Counted from the stretch's first letter, positions 15,693 to 23,533 are shown. The stretch: DNA of 64,000 nt from Solirubrobacter sp044865965 (GCA_044865965.1 JBIOTP010000097.1:1-64000); one strand, 5' to 3'. The notes: generated by a model not told the origin, from the sequence alone. Numbers and translations are program-made.

Positions 15693-16514
15693 GTGCAGTG
15701 GGAGTTCGCCGGCCGGCTCGGGCCGCCGCCCGGGCGCTACGTCGTGCGCCGCTACGCGGGCGACGAGGTCCGACAGGTCGTGGTGGTGAGTGAGCTCGGC
15801 CACGCGCCGCGTCCGGAGCGGCGCTTCCGGAGCCGTGGCCGGCGCGTGGGCGCCGGGCCCGCGCCGAGCGCGGCCCCGGTCACCCGCGTCACGGTGATCG
15901 ACGCGGAGCCGCTGGCGGACCGCGCCGCCGGGCGCGCCTGGCTCGAGCGGACCGGGGACGTCGCGAGCGACGCCTTCCGCACGCTGGCGCACGTCGTCGC
16001 CGCCTACCGCGTGGCCGCCGCCGATCCCGCGATCGCCGACCCGGACCCCGACCGCGCGCTCGCCGCGCGGCTCGGCTACGGCTCCGGCGAGCAGGTGGCC
16101 GACGGCGCCTGGGAGGCCGCGCGCGAGCTGCCCCGCCCGCCCCGCCCGCGCCGCCCGGACACGCGCCCCCAGGAGCGCCTGGCGGCGCTGCTGAGCGCCC
16201 GCGACGCGGCGCTCGCGTGCGAGGAGCTGGCCCTGCGCGCCCGTGGCGACCTGGACTGCGGGCGCGAGCGCGAGGCGGCGATGCAGCTCGAGGCGGCGCT
16301 CGCGGCCGCGCTGGCCGAGCTCGAGAGCTGGCGCGAGCACGGCGACCTCGCCGCGCGCCTGACCGAGCTGGCAGGGCACCGCGAGCCGGTGGCCGCGGCG
16401 GCCGCCGCGGCGCGCGAGGGGCGCCTGGGCGGCGCCCACGGGGAGGCGGTCACGGCGGCGCTGGCGCGTCTCGAAGCCGCCGTGCGCGCGCGAGCGAACA
16501 TAAAGGGGGTCTGA
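15693..16514 (+). CDS. Conserved-looking protein of unknown function
   Basis: 273 residues from a GTG at 15693, 26 nt after the hydrolase stop; no ATG is available in frame nearby. The N-terminal part looks beta-rich (GRYVVRRYAGDEVRQVVVV) and the C-terminal half is Ala/Arg/Glu-rich and helical. There is no signal peptide or membrane span. The last codons and the TGA stop (16512-16514) lie inside a 31-bp palindrome, so the natural 3' end may have been altered by insertion of that repeat. No family recognised. Confidence 0.65.
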   Translation: MQWEFAGRLGPPPGRYVVRRYAGDEVRQVVVVSELGHAPRPERRFRSRGRRVGAGPAPSAAPVTRVTVIDAEPLADRAAGRAWLERTGDVASDAFRTLAHVVAAYRVAAADPAIADPDPDRALAARLGYGSGEQVADGAWEAARELPRPPRPRRPDTRPQERLAALLSARDAALACEELALRARGDLDCGREREAAMQLEAALAAALAELESWREHGDLAARLTELAGHREPVAAAAAAAREGRLGGAHGEAVTAALARLEAAVRARANIKGV

Positions 16515-16527
16515 CCCCCTTTATGTT
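16497..16527. repeat. Perfect 31-bp palindrome that supplies the stop codons of both convergent genes
   Basis: AACATAAAGGGGGTC, one T, then GACCCCCTTTATGTT: 15-bp perfect arms. The TGA of the plus-strand gene (16512-16514) and the TAA of the sirtuin (16523-16521) are both within it. The core GGGGTCWGACCCC recurs at 36344-36356. It can act as a bidirectional terminator and looks like a dispersed repetitive palindrome. Confidence 0.85.
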
Positions 16528-17267
16528 GCGGCCACGACCGCCTCGAGCTCCTCGACGACGTCGCCCGACAGCCGGATCGTGGCCTCGGCGTCGTACGGCG
16601 TCGGGCCCTTGGTGACGATCGCCAGGCGGCCGCCGTTGGCCAGCGTCTCGGCCGGCAGCCCGGCGACCGGGTAGACCTCGAGCGAGGAGCCGACGACGAG
16701 CATCAGCCCGGCGTCGCGGGCGAGGGTCTCGGCGCGCTCCATCGCCTCCTCGGGCAAGAGCTCGCCGAACAGCACGACGTCGGGCTTCAACGGCTCGCCG
16801 CAGTCGCAGCGCGGCACGCCGGCGGGGTCGGCGGCCAGCCGCGCGCGGGTCTCGGCCTGCGGGAAGCGCGCGCCGCAGCTCAGGCAGGACGCGCTCCTGA
16901 CCGACCCGTGGACCTCGATCGGGTCGCGCGTGCCGGCCGCCGCGTGCAGGCCGTCGATGTTCTGGGTGATCAGGCCGGCCAGCAGGCCGGCCCGCTCGAG
17001 CCCGGCGAGCGCGAGATGCGCGCCGTTGGGCCGCTTGTCGTCGAGGACCTCGAAGCGCTTGCCGTAGAACCCCCAGAAGCGCTCGGGATCGCGCCGCCAG
17101 ACCGAGATATGGGCGACCTCCATCGGGTCGACGTTCGCCCACAGGCCGGTCCCCGGCGAGCGGAAATCCGGTATGCCCGACGGGACGGAGATGCCGGCGC
17201 CCGTAAGCGCGACGACCGGGCCCGCGGAGTGGATCAGCTCCGCGAGCCGGTCATGCGCCGCGGTCAC
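16521..17267 (-). CDS. NAD-dependent protein deacylase (SIR2 family)
   Basis: Removes acyl groups from lysines using NAD+. The 248 residues show GAGIS and GIPDFR (NAD binding), TQNIDGLH, the catalytic His in EVHGS, a zinc site with CLSC and CDC pairs, and GSSLEVYP. It starts at a GTG (17267) overlapping the upstream stop as GTGA, so it is the third gene of a fatty-acid oxidation operon. This hints at control of acyl-CoA enzymes by acylation state; that is inference. The last residues lie in the palindrome at 16497-16527. Confidence 0.95.
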   Translation of the reverse strand: MTAAHDRLAELIHSAGPVVALTGAGISVPSGIPDFRSPGTGLWANVDPMEVAHISVWRRDPERFWGFYGKRFEVLDDKRPNGAHLALAGLERAGLLAGLITQNIDGLHAAAGTRDPIEVHGSVRSASCLSCGARFPQAETRARLAADPAGVPRCDCGEPLKPDVVLFGELLPEEAMERAETLARDAGLMLVVGSSLEVYPVAGLPAETLANGGRLAIVTKGPTPYDAEATIRLSGDVVEELEAVVAAT

Positions 17268-18367
17268 CTGCCCCGGAACGTCGGGCTCCGCTTCTCGATG
17301 AACGCCGCGATCCCCTCGCGCGCGTCCTCGGACGTGAAGGCCGTGATGAACGCCTCCGCCTCGGCCGCGAGGCCGGCGTCGAGGTCGCCGGCGCGGGACA
17401 CGCGCTTGATCTGCTCAAGCGCGATCGGCGCCTGCTGCGCGAACTTGCGCCCCCACTGCAGCGCGGTGTCGAACAGCTCGTGGTCGGCCACGACGTGGTT
17501 GACGAGGCCGAACTCATAGGCCTCCTCGGCCGAGATCGGGTCGCCGACCGTGTTCATCTCGAGCGCCTTCGCGGGCCCGACCAGCCGCGGCAGCCGCTGC
17601 GTGCCGCCGAAGCCGGGGATGATCCCGAGGTTGATCTCGGGCTGGCCGAACGACGCCGAGTGGGCCGCGAGCCGGACGTCGCACGCCATCGCGACCTCGC
17701 AGCCGCCGCCCAGCGCCATGCCGTTGACGGCGGCGATGGTCATGATCGGCGAGGTCTCCCACGCACGCCCGAGCGCGTGCATCTGGTCGAGGTGCTCGCG
17801 GCCGGAGGCCTCGTCCCACTGGGTGAACGCCTTGATGTCGGCGCCCGCGGAGAAGAGCGCCGGGTTCGGGGACGCCAGCACCATCGCCCGCGCGCGCCCC
17901 TGCAGGTCGTCCCACGCCCGCTGGAGCCCTTCGGCCACGTGCGGCGCGAGCGCGTTGGCCGGCGGGTTGTCGAGCCACACGACCGCGATCTCGCCGCGCA
18001 GGTCGAGCTTGACCGGCGCGGTCTCGTAGCCCGGCTCCGGCTGCGGGTACGGGTAGAAGCCCTGGCCGCTCTTGGCGCCCAGGCGCCCCTGCGCGACCAG
18101 CCGGCGCAGCGTCAGCGGCGGCTCGAAGTGCTCGCCCCACTCCTCCTCGGCGCGCTCGAGCGCGGCCAGCACGTCGTCGAGGCCGCGCAGGTCGGCGCGC
18201 ACGAACGGGCCCGGCACCATGCCGGTGCCGAGCATCAGGCCCATGTCGATGTCGCGGACGCCCGCGATGCCCTCCTCGAGCACGAGGCAGGCCTCGACGA
18301 GGGCCTTCAGCTGGAAGCGCTCGGCGATCGACTCGTCGATCCGCGACGGGGTCTCAGGAGTGCTCAT
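17264..18367 (-). CDS. 3HCDH C-terminal domain fused to enoyl-CoA hydratase
   Basis: Beta-oxidation protein of 367 residues. Residues ~15-110 are a 3-hydroxyacyl-CoA dehydrogenase C-terminal domain (GLMLGTGMVPGPF, GRLGAKSGQGFYPY). Residues ~120-365 are a crotonase domain with the oxyanion-hole and active-site runs FSAGADIKAF, NGMALGGGCEVAMACD and GIIPGFGGTQRLPRLVG. In FadB-type enzymes the hydratase comes first and the 3HCDH domains last; here the order is reversed. It overlaps the preceding dehydrogenase gene by 14 nt, and together they supply every activity of FadB. Confidence 0.93.
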   Translation of the reverse strand: MSTPETPSRIDESIAERFQLKALVEACLVLEEGIAGVRDIDMGLMLGTGMVPGPFVRADLRGLDDVLAALERAEEEWGEHFEPPLTLRRLVAQGRLGAKSGQGFYPYPQPEPGYETAPVKLDLRGEIAVVWLDNPPANALAPHVAEGLQRAWDDLQGRARAMVLASPNPALFSAGADIKAFTQWDEASGREHLDQMHALGRAWETSPIMTIAAVNGMALGGGCEVAMACDVRLAAHSASFGQPEINLGIIPGFGGTQRLPRLVGPAKALEMNTVGDPISAEEAYEFGLVNHVVADHELFDTALQWGRKFAQQAPIALEQIKRVSRAGDLDAGLAAEAEAFITAFTSEDAREGIAAFIEKRSPTFRGR

Positions 18368-19226
18368 AGAACCCCCTTCCGCTCTTGGCGCCCAGGTTGC
18401 CCTGCTCGACGAGCTCCTCCATTCCCCGGTGCACGTAGAAGCGGTCGCCGTAAGCGTCGCGCATGTCGCGCGCCACCTTCACGGTCGTGTCCAGGCCCGA
18501 CATGTCGGCGACCCGGAACGGCCCCATCGGCATCTGCGCCTTCTCGCGCAGGAGCTCGTCGAGCTCCTCCACCGACACGCCGGTCTCGTCCTGGTAGCGC
18601 CAGATCTCGCTCGCCGTGGAGAGCAGGATGCGGTTGACGAGGAAGCCCGGGCACTCCGCGCAGCGCACCGGCACCTTGCGGATCTGCTGGGCGAAGTTGG
18701 CCGCCGCCTGCGCGGTCTCGGGCAGCGTGTCGTCGGACTCGATCACCTCGACCAAGCGCATGTAGGACGCCGGCCAGAAGAAGTGGAAGCCGACGACCTT
18801 CTCCGGCCGGTTGGTGATGGCGCCGATCTCGGTGATCGACAGCCCCGAGGTGTTGGAGGCGAGGATCGCGTGGCCCGGCGTCGCGGCGTCGAGCTCCTCG
18901 AACACCGCGTGCTTGATCTCCAGCTTCTCCGGCACGGCCTCGATCGCGAAGTCGACGTCGCCGAAGCCGTCATAGCCGGTGGCGCCGGTGATCAGGGACA
19001 GCGTGTGCTCGGCCTGCGCGTCGGCCTGCTCCTGCGAGAGCTTGCCCTTCTCGACCAGCTTGGCGCCCTGCCGGTGGGTGACCTCGCGCGCCTTCTCGAT
19101 TCCCGCGTCGACGAACTTCTGGTCGACGTCCTTGAGCACGACGGGCACGTCCGCCGCCGCGATGACCTGGGCGATCTCGCCGCCCATCACCCCGGCGCCG
19201 ACGACCGCCGCCTTGAACACGAACAT
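18354..19226 (-). CDS. 3-hydroxyacyl-CoA dehydrogenase
   Basis: Oxidises L-3-hydroxyacyl-CoA with NAD+. The 290 residues have an N-terminal Rossmann fold (AAVVGAGVMGGEIAQ, residues ~6-20), the catalytic His in GFHFFWPA, ASNTSGLSI, and one C-terminal 3HCDH domain ending GAKSGRGFYEH. The second 3HCDH copy found in FadB is on the next gene. TAGGGT lies 7 nt before the ATG, and its TAG is the stop codon of the SRPBCC gene. The first gene of a dehydrogenase - 3HCDH/hydratase - sirtuin operon. Confidence 0.96.
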   Translation of the reverse strand: MFVFKAAVVGAGVMGGEIAQVIAAADVPVVLKDVDQKFVDAGIEKAREVTHRQGAKLVEKGKLSQEQADAQAEHTLSLITGATGYDGFGDVDFAIEAVPEKLEIKHAVFEELDAATPGHAILASNTSGLSITEIGAITNRPEKVVGFHFFWPASYMRLVEVIESDDTLPETAQAAANFAQQIRKVPVRCAECPGFLVNRILLSTASEIWRYQDETGVSVEELDELLREKAQMPMGPFRVADMSGLDTTVKVARDMRDAYGDRFYVHRGMEELVEQGNLGAKSGRGFYEHS

Positions 19227-19233
19227 GCAACTG

Positions 19234-19239
19234 ACCCTA
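19234..19239 (-). promoter_or_regulatory. -10 TAGGGT made from the SRPBCC stop codon
   Basis: TAGGGT occupies 19239-19234; its TAG is the stop of the SRPBCC gene. The ATG of the dehydrogenase begins 7 nt later, the spacing expected of a leaderless promoter. Confidence 0.55.
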
Positions 19240-19701
19240 CCGAGGGCGGCCGAACTGGCGCTCCGCTGCCAGCTCGGCCGAGAAGCGGGCCAGCGTGCGG
19301 CGCAGCGACTCGGCGATCCGGCGGCGGGTGATGAGCAGGTCGATCACCGGCGTGAGCGGGTTGCGCTGCTTGAGGCGGTACTGGAGCGCGAGCGTGATCC
19401 GCACGTTGTCCGGGCCCGGCTCGAACGTGACGCTCTGGGTTCCCGACAGCGCGGCGTCCTCGACCTCCAGCACCTGCCCGATGCGCTGCTCGAAGCGCGT
19501 GACGCGCTCCGACACGCGGCCGCGGCCGCGCGGCGGCGAGTCCCACAGCCGCCGGCTACCGGCCTCGGGCCAGCCGTCCTCGAGCGTCACGACGTGGCCG
19601 AAGCCGTCGATCCACGACGCCCAGCGGCTCGGGTCGTACCACAGCTGCTCGGCGAAGGCGGCGCGGCCGGGAACCACGATGCTCGCCCGCGCGCGGCCCA
19701 T
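19237..19701 (-). CDS. SRPBCC (START/polyketide-cyclase-like) domain protein
   Basis: The 154 residues have the helix-grip pattern of the SRPBCC superfamily: an N-terminal strand (ASIVVPGRAAFAEQL), WYDPSRWASWIDGFG, then antiparallel strands (ITLALQYRLKQRNPL) and a long C-terminal helix (RRTLARFSAELAAE). Such proteins bind hydrophobic ligands. The ATG at 19701 overlaps the PadR stop as TGATG, so regulator and binding protein form one unit. Confidence 0.85.
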   Translation of the reverse strand: MGRARASIVVPGRAAFAEQLWYDPSRWASWIDGFGHVVTLEDGWPEAGSRRLWDSPPRGRGRVSERVTRFEQRIGQVLEVEDAALSGTQSVTFEPGPDNVRITLALQYRLKQRNPLTPVIDLLITRRRIAESLRRTLARFSAELAAERQFGRPR

Positions 19702-20162
19702 CAGTCGGTCGCCAGCACCTCGGCGCGGATCGCCCGGATCGACTGCGCGATCCGCTCCATCCGCGGCCCGAGCTCCCCCGCGAGCCGCGCGCGCTCGGCC
19801 TCGCCCGGCCGCGTGATCCGGTAGAAGCGCCGCGTGCGGCGCTCCGGGTGCTCCCACTCGCCCGCGACGAAGCCCTGCGCCTCCAGCGAGCGCAGCAGCG
19901 GGTACATCGTGTTCGGGTTCACCGTCAACGCGCCGCCGGTCAGCTCCGCGATGCTGTCGATGAGCTGGTTGCCGTAGGACGGCCGGCGCGCCACGAAGTG
20001 CAGTACCAGCAGCGGCAGCAGCCCGGCCCGCCGCAGGTCGCCGATGAGCGGATCGGCCGAGCCCGCGCCGGCGGCGCCGGGCGGAGCGCTGACCGCCTCG
20101 CGCGCCGCCTCCAGGCCCGCCTGGGCGGCCGCCTCGGTCGTCCTGCGCGACGTGGAGGGCAC
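19701..20162 (-). CDS. PadR-family transcriptional regulator
   Basis: The 153 residues start at a GTG at 20162, preceded by TACGAT with a 6-nt spacer (likely leaderless). Residues ~50-125 are the PadR winged helix (VARRPSYGNQLIDSIAE, NPNTMYPLLRSLEAQGFV, RRTRRFYRITRPGE). A C-terminal helix for dimerisation follows. Probably represses its own operon with the SRPBCC gene, and perhaps the divergent dienelactone hydrolase; the gap between them contains a tandem repeat. Confidence 0.9.
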   Translation of the reverse strand: MPSTSRRTTEAAAQAGLEAAREAVSAPPGAAGAGSADPLIGDLRRAGLLPLLVLHFVARRPSYGNQLIDSIAELTGGALTVNPNTMYPLLRSLEAQGFVAGEWEHPERRTRRFYRITRPGEAERARLAGELGPRMERIAQSIRAIRAEVLATD

Positions 20163-20168
20163 GGAGCC

Positions 20169-20174
20169 ATCGTA
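20169..20174 (-). promoter_or_regulatory. -10 hexamer of the PadR gene
   Basis: TACGAT on the minus strand ends 6 nt before the GTG at 20162, consistent with a leaderless mRNA. Confidence 0.4.
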
Positions 20175-20200
20175 AGCCCCGCGCGGAGCGCGCTCGCGCC

Positions 20201-20314
20201 GGGCGCCGCCGGCGAGCCGGTGGGGTGCCCGCGCAGCGCCGGGGCGCCGCCGGCGAGCCGGTGGGTGCCCGCGGGCGCCGGGGCCCCGCCGGCGAGCCGG
20301 TGGAATGCGGGGCG
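20201..20314. repeat. ~40-bp tandem repeat (three copies) between PadR and dienelactone hydrolase
   Basis: Units of 40, 39 and ~35 bp start at 20201, 20241 and 20280. Each holds CCGCCGGCGAGCCGGTGG, which can form a CCGGC/GCCGG stem. The array fills most of the divergent gap and could carry regulator sites. Confidence 0.85.
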
Positions 20315-20320
20315 TAGCCT
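20315..20320 (+). promoter_or_regulatory. -10 hexamer of the dienelactone hydrolase gene
   Basis: TAGCCT ends 8 nt before the ATG at 20329, consistent with a leaderless mRNA. Confidence 0.5.
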
Positions 20321-20328
20321 GAACCGCC

Positions 20329-21114
20329 ATGTGCTTCCCGTTCGACGCCATCCCGCCCGACATCCCGCCGGCGCTGCGCGCACGCCCCCCGATCGCCGGC
20401 GGCGCGGCCGGCGAGCGGCTCACGCTGGGCTCGGCCGACGGCACCGAGTTCTCCGCCTACCTGGCGCGCGCCGAGGGCGCCGTGGGCGTTGTGATCCTGC
20501 CCGACGTGCGCGGCCTGTTCCGCTTCTACGAGGAGCTCGCGGAGCGCTTCGCGGACGCCGGCCTGCCCGCGATCGCGTTCGACTACTTCGGCCGCACCGC
20601 CGGCCTGGGCCCGCGCGACGCGGAGTTCGACTTCTGGCCGCACGTGGAGCAGACCACGCGCGAGACGGTCGCGGCCGACGTCGCCGCCACGGCGGCGCGG
20701 CTGCGCGCCGAGACCGCCGCCGAGCGGTTCGTCACCGTCGGCTTCTGCTTCGGCGGCGCCCACTCGTTCGCGCAGGCGGCCGCGGGCGAGGCCGCCGGCG
20801 TGGCCGGCTTCTACGGCTCGCTGGTCCCGCGCCGCGAGGGCATGCCCTCGATCATCGACCTCGTCCCGGAGTTCGCGTGCCCGGTGCTCGGGCTGTTCGC
20901 GGGCGCGGACCAGAACATCACCGCCGACCACGTCGCGCGCTTCGAGTCAGAGCTCGAGCGCCACGGCGTCGGGCACGAGATCCACACCTACGACGGCGCG
21001 CCGCACTCGTTCTTCGACCGCCGCCAGGCGGACTACGCCGAGGCCTCGGCGGACGCCTGGGAGCGTGTCCTGGGCTTCATCGGGCGCGTATCTCAGCCTA
21101 AGGTCGAGGCTTAG
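20329..21114 (+). CDS. Dienelactone hydrolase family protein
   Basis: Alpha/beta hydrolase of 261 residues. The nucleophile elbow is GFCFGG, so the nucleophile is Cys as in true dienelactone hydrolases, with PDVRGLFRFYEELAERFAD upstream and a C-terminal His in APHSFFD; the acid is probably in LFAGADQ. Dienelactone hydrolases open lactones in chlorocatechol or related aromatic pathways, but no such pathway is nearby and the real substrate is unknown. It is convergent with the RTX-like gene; their stops overlap by 3-4 bp (TTAG). Confidence 0.92.
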   Translation: MCFPFDAIPPDIPPALRARPPIAGGAAGERLTLGSADGTEFSAYLARAEGAVGVVILPDVRGLFRFYEELAERFADAGLPAIAFDYFGRTAGLGPRDAEFDFWPHVEQTTRETVAADVAATAARLRAETAAERFVTVGFCFGGAHSFAQAAAGEAAGVAGFYGSLVPRREGMPSIIDLVPEFACPVLGLFAGADQNITADHVARFESELERHGVGHEIHTYDGAPHSFFDRRQADYAEASADAWERVLGFIGRVSQPKVEA

Positions 21115-21608
21115 CGCTGCGTTTTTCCGGCCGGCTTGTAGGAGATCTTGTCGCAGTGGCGGACCCGGTAGCCCCGGCGCGCCCTGTGGCTGATGAACAG
21201 GATGTCGTGCCCCGACCCGCAGTCGATCGATCCGCGGCCGAAGTGCGAGTGGATGATGTCCGCGCCCGAGCCGCCCAGGATCGTGTTCGTTCCGTGGCTG
21301 GCGTAGATGAAGTCGTTGCCCGGCCCGCCGTCGAGCAGGTCGCTCTGGGCCTCGGTCTGGCCTGACGGCTTGTAGTCGCCCCACAGCACGTCGCGGCCGC
21401 GCTCGCCGAAGAGCTGGTCGTTGGCGTGGCCGCCGAGCAGCTCGTCGTTCTTCGAGCCGCCGTGGTGGGCGATGCTCTGGTCGGTCCTGTTGATCCACGT
21501 CTGGCCGTTGATCTTCGGCCAGCCCTTGTGGCTGGTCTGCGCCCCCGCGGCCGCGGCACTCACGGCGAGGATCGCGAGCGTCGCGATGGAGGTTCGCCGG
21601 ATGAACAT
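21111..21608 (-). CDS. Secreted protein with RTX-type calcium-binding repeats
   Basis: The 165 residues from the ATG at 21608 begin with a signal peptide (IATLAILAVSAAAAGA). Several degenerate nonapeptide repeats of the GGxGxDxux type follow: GGSKNDELLGG, GGPGNDFIYAS, GGSGADIIHS and GSGHDILF. Such repeats bind Ca2+ as a parallel beta-roll. No enzymatic domain is present and the protein is short, so it may be a small adhesion or structural protein. TATGGT lies 7 nt before this ATG, which favours it over the ATG at 21620. Confidence 0.85.
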   Translation of the reverse strand: MFIRRTSIATLAILAVSAAAAGAQTSHKGWPKINGQTWINRTDQSIAHHGGSKNDELLGGHANDQLFGERGRDVLWGDYKPSGQTEAQSDLLDGGPGNDFIYASHGTNTILGGSGADIIHSHFGRGSIDCGSGHDILFISHRARRGYRVRHCDKISYKPAGKTQR

Positions 21609-21615
21609 CCACGAC

Positions 21616-21621
21616 ACCATA
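21616..21621 (-). promoter_or_regulatory. -10 hexamer of the RTX-like gene
   Basis: TATGGT on the minus strand, 7 nt before the ATG at 21608. It fits the leaderless pattern and decides the start. Confidence 0.45.
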
Positions 21622-21648
21622 TACGCCGCGCCGCGGATGCCCGATCGG

Positions 21649-22815
21649 TTACGCGGCGGCGGGCTCCTCGACGCGCCGCGGGAGCAGCGTCTCGCGCGCG
21701 ATCACGAGCCGCTGGATCTGCGACGTGCCCTCGTAGAGCTGCATGATCTTGGCGTCGCGCATCAGCTTCTCGACGGGGTACTCCTTGATGAAGCCGTAGC
21801 CGCCGTAGACCTGGACGGCGTCCGTGGTGACCTCCATCGCGGTGTCCGCGGCGAAGCGCTTGGCGTGCGAGGACTCGATCGTGTTGCGCCGGCCTTGGTC
21901 GAGCAGGACGGCGGAGTGCCAGGTGGCCAGGCGCGAGAGGTGCACCTTGGTCGCCATGTCGGCGATCATGAACTGGATCGCCTGGTGCATCGCGATCGGC
22001 ACGCCGAACTGCACGCGCTGCTTGGAGTACTCGGTGGCGAACTCGAACGCCGCGCGGGCGATGCCGGTGGCCATCGCCGCCACGCCGGGGCGCGTGCGGT
22101 CGAGCGTCATCATCGCGAGCTTGAAGCCCTTGTTCTCCTCGCCGATCAGGTGGCCGGCGGGGATCTCGGTCTCGTTGAACGTGATGGTCGCGGTGTTGGA
22201 CGCCCGCTGGCCCATCTTGTCCTCCTTCTTGTCCACCGTGACCGTGTCGTCGCGGGGGACGAGGAAGCAGGAGATCCCGCGGTGGCCGGCGTCCTTGTCG
22301 GTCTTCGCGTAGACCGTGTAGTAGGAGGCGTAGCCGCCGTTGGTGATGAAGCACTTGGAGCCGTTGACGATCCACTTGTCGCCCTTGCGGACGGCGGTGG
22401 TGCGCATCCCGGAGACGTCGGAGCCGGCGTCCGGCTCGGTCAGGCAGAAGGAGGCGAACAGCGGCGCCTCGGTCAGCATCCCGAGGTACTTGGCCTTGAG
22501 CTCCTCCGAGCCGCCCAGCGCGAGGGGCGCGGTGGCCAGGCCGTTGGCGGCGATCGACGTGCCGATCCCCGAGCAGCCCCAGCCGAGCTCCTCCTCGATC
22601 AGCGCGCCGTCCATGTAGGACACGCCCGGCCCGCCGTACTCCTCGCCGATGTGCGAGTTCATCAGCCCGAGCTCCCACGCCTTCTCGAGCACGGCCTGCG
22701 GCCACTCGCCGTCCTTGTCGTACTCCCAGGCCACAGGGCGCATCTCCCGCGCGGCGAAGTCGTGCGCCATCTCGCGCAACGCCTTCTGCTCGTCGGTCAG
22801 CGTGAAGTCCACCAC
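21649..22815 (-). CDS. Acyl-CoA dehydrogenase
   Basis: FAD enzyme making trans-2-enoyl-CoA in fatty-acid or branched-chain oxidation. The 388 residues show the N-terminal helical domain, the FAD/substrate signature FCLTEPDAGSDVSGMRT, and the C-terminal catalytic region QVYGGYGFIKEYPVEKLMRDAK followed by LYEGTSQIQR with the active-site Glu. Starts at a GTG with AAGGAG upstream. A TetR-type palindrome and a TAGAAT -10 lie 25-46 bp upstream, so it is probably under separate control from the operon at 16.5-19.2 kb. Confidence 0.96.
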   Translation of the reverse strand: MVDFTLTDEQKALREMAHDFAAREMRPVAWEYDKDGEWPQAVLEKAWELGLMNSHIGEEYGGPGVSYMDGALIEEELGWGCSGIGTSIAANGLATAPLALGGSEELKAKYLGMLTEAPLFASFCLTEPDAGSDVSGMRTTAVRKGDKWIVNGSKCFITNGGYASYYTVYAKTDKDAGHRGISCFLVPRDDTVTVDKKEDKMGQRASNTATITFNETEIPAGHLIGEENKGFKLAMMTLDRTRPGVAAMATGIARAAFEFATEYSKQRVQFGVPIAMHQAIQFMIADMATKVHLSRLATWHSAVLLDQGRRNTIESSHAKRFAADTAMEVTTDAVQVYGGYGFIKEYPVEKLMRDAKIMQLYEGTSQIQRLVIARETLLPRRVEEPAAA

Positions 22816-22839
22816 GGTGTCGCTCCTTCGCGATGCCAG

Positions 22840-22861
22840 ATTGACTGGTCAGTCAATTCTA
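22840..22861 (-). promoter_or_regulatory. Promoter and TetR-type operator of the acyl-CoA dehydrogenase gene
   Basis: ATTGACTGGTCAGTCAAT (22840-22857) has 8-bp arms and a 2-nt centre, a form typical of TetR-family sites on fatty-acid genes. TAGAAT (22861-22856, minus) overlaps its edge and would be the -10, so binding would block initiation. The regulator is not identified. Confidence 0.65.
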
Positions 22862-22938
22862 CGGCAGCGTATACCCGACCCGCGCCGCACGGCGCGAAGA
22901 ACTAGGCGAATGGCCGATCCACCCGCCACAATGGAGGC

Positions 22939-23211
22939 ATGCAGGATGCGCTCCCGATCGTGATCTTCGCCGTCGTCGGCGTCGCCGCCGTGGTCGCCGT
23001 CGGGACGCTGCTGGTGCGCGGCGCCTATGAGCAGATCGGCCGCGGCGGCCTGCTGGCCGAAGACGAGGCGTCGCCGACGACGGACGCCGCCCGGATATTG
23101 GAGATCCGCCAGATGCTGGAGGCCCGCAACGCCCGCCGCGTCGCGCGCGGCGAGCCGCCGCTGGACGTCGACGCGGAGATCGAGCGGCGTCTGTCCGAGC
23201 TGGACGGGTAG
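22939..23211 (+). CDS. Small single-pass membrane protein
   Basis: The 90 residues have one hydrophobic helix at the N-terminus (LPIVIFAVVGVAAVVAVGTLL, ~5-25) and a soluble tail with a C-terminal helix (LEIRQMLEARNARRVARG...IERRLSEL). The tail resembles SHOCT-like modules of small actinobacterial membrane proteins. The TAG stop is also the first half of the -10 of the next gene. Function unknown. Confidence 0.75.
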   Translation: MQDALPIVIFAVVGVAAVVAVGTLLVRGAYEQIGRGGLLAEDEASPTTDAARILEIRQMLEARNARRVARGEPPLDVDAEIERRLSELDG

Positions 23212-23214
23212 CCT
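23209..23214 (+). promoter_or_regulatory. -10 TAGCCT made from the preceding stop codon
   Basis: TAGCCT begins with the TAG stop (23209-23211) of the membrane-protein gene and ends 7 nt before the next ATG (23222). Confidence 0.55.
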
Positions 23215-23221
23215 GCCGCCC

Positions 23222-23533
23222 ATGGCAGCCCTGCGCCGCTTCGACCTCGAGGAGCTCATCACCCGCCCGGGCACCTACTTCAACCCGCAGACGGAGATCG
23301 TGCTGGTCGTGGACGACTCCGCGAGCGTCGACCTCGAGCTGATCGAGGACGACGAGGACGAGGGCGGGGAGTGGATCCTGCTCGGCGACGACGCCGCCGT
23401 CGACGAGCACCGCCGTGACGAGCTGGTCGAGGCGTTCGAGACCCGCCGAGCCCGCGCCGCCGCCCGCGAGAACCCCGACGAGGACATCGTGGACGAGGAG
23501 GAGGAGCTCGAGCCGGACGAGGACGAGTTCTAG
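23222..23533 (+). CDS. Acidic hypothetical protein
   Basis: The 103 residues are strongly acidic, with a folded-looking first half (RPGTYFNPQTEIVLVVDDSASVD) and a Glu/Asp-rich end (EDIVDEEEELEPDEDEF). There is no signal peptide or membrane span. ATG at 23222 is placed for leaderless translation. Convergent with the antiporter gene, whose stop is 2 bp away. Function unknown. Confidence 0.75.
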   Translation: MAALRRFDLEELITRPGTYFNPQTEIVLVVDDSASVDLELIEDDEDEGGEWILLGDDAAVDEHRRDELVEAFETRRARAAARENPDEDIVDEEEELEPDEDEF

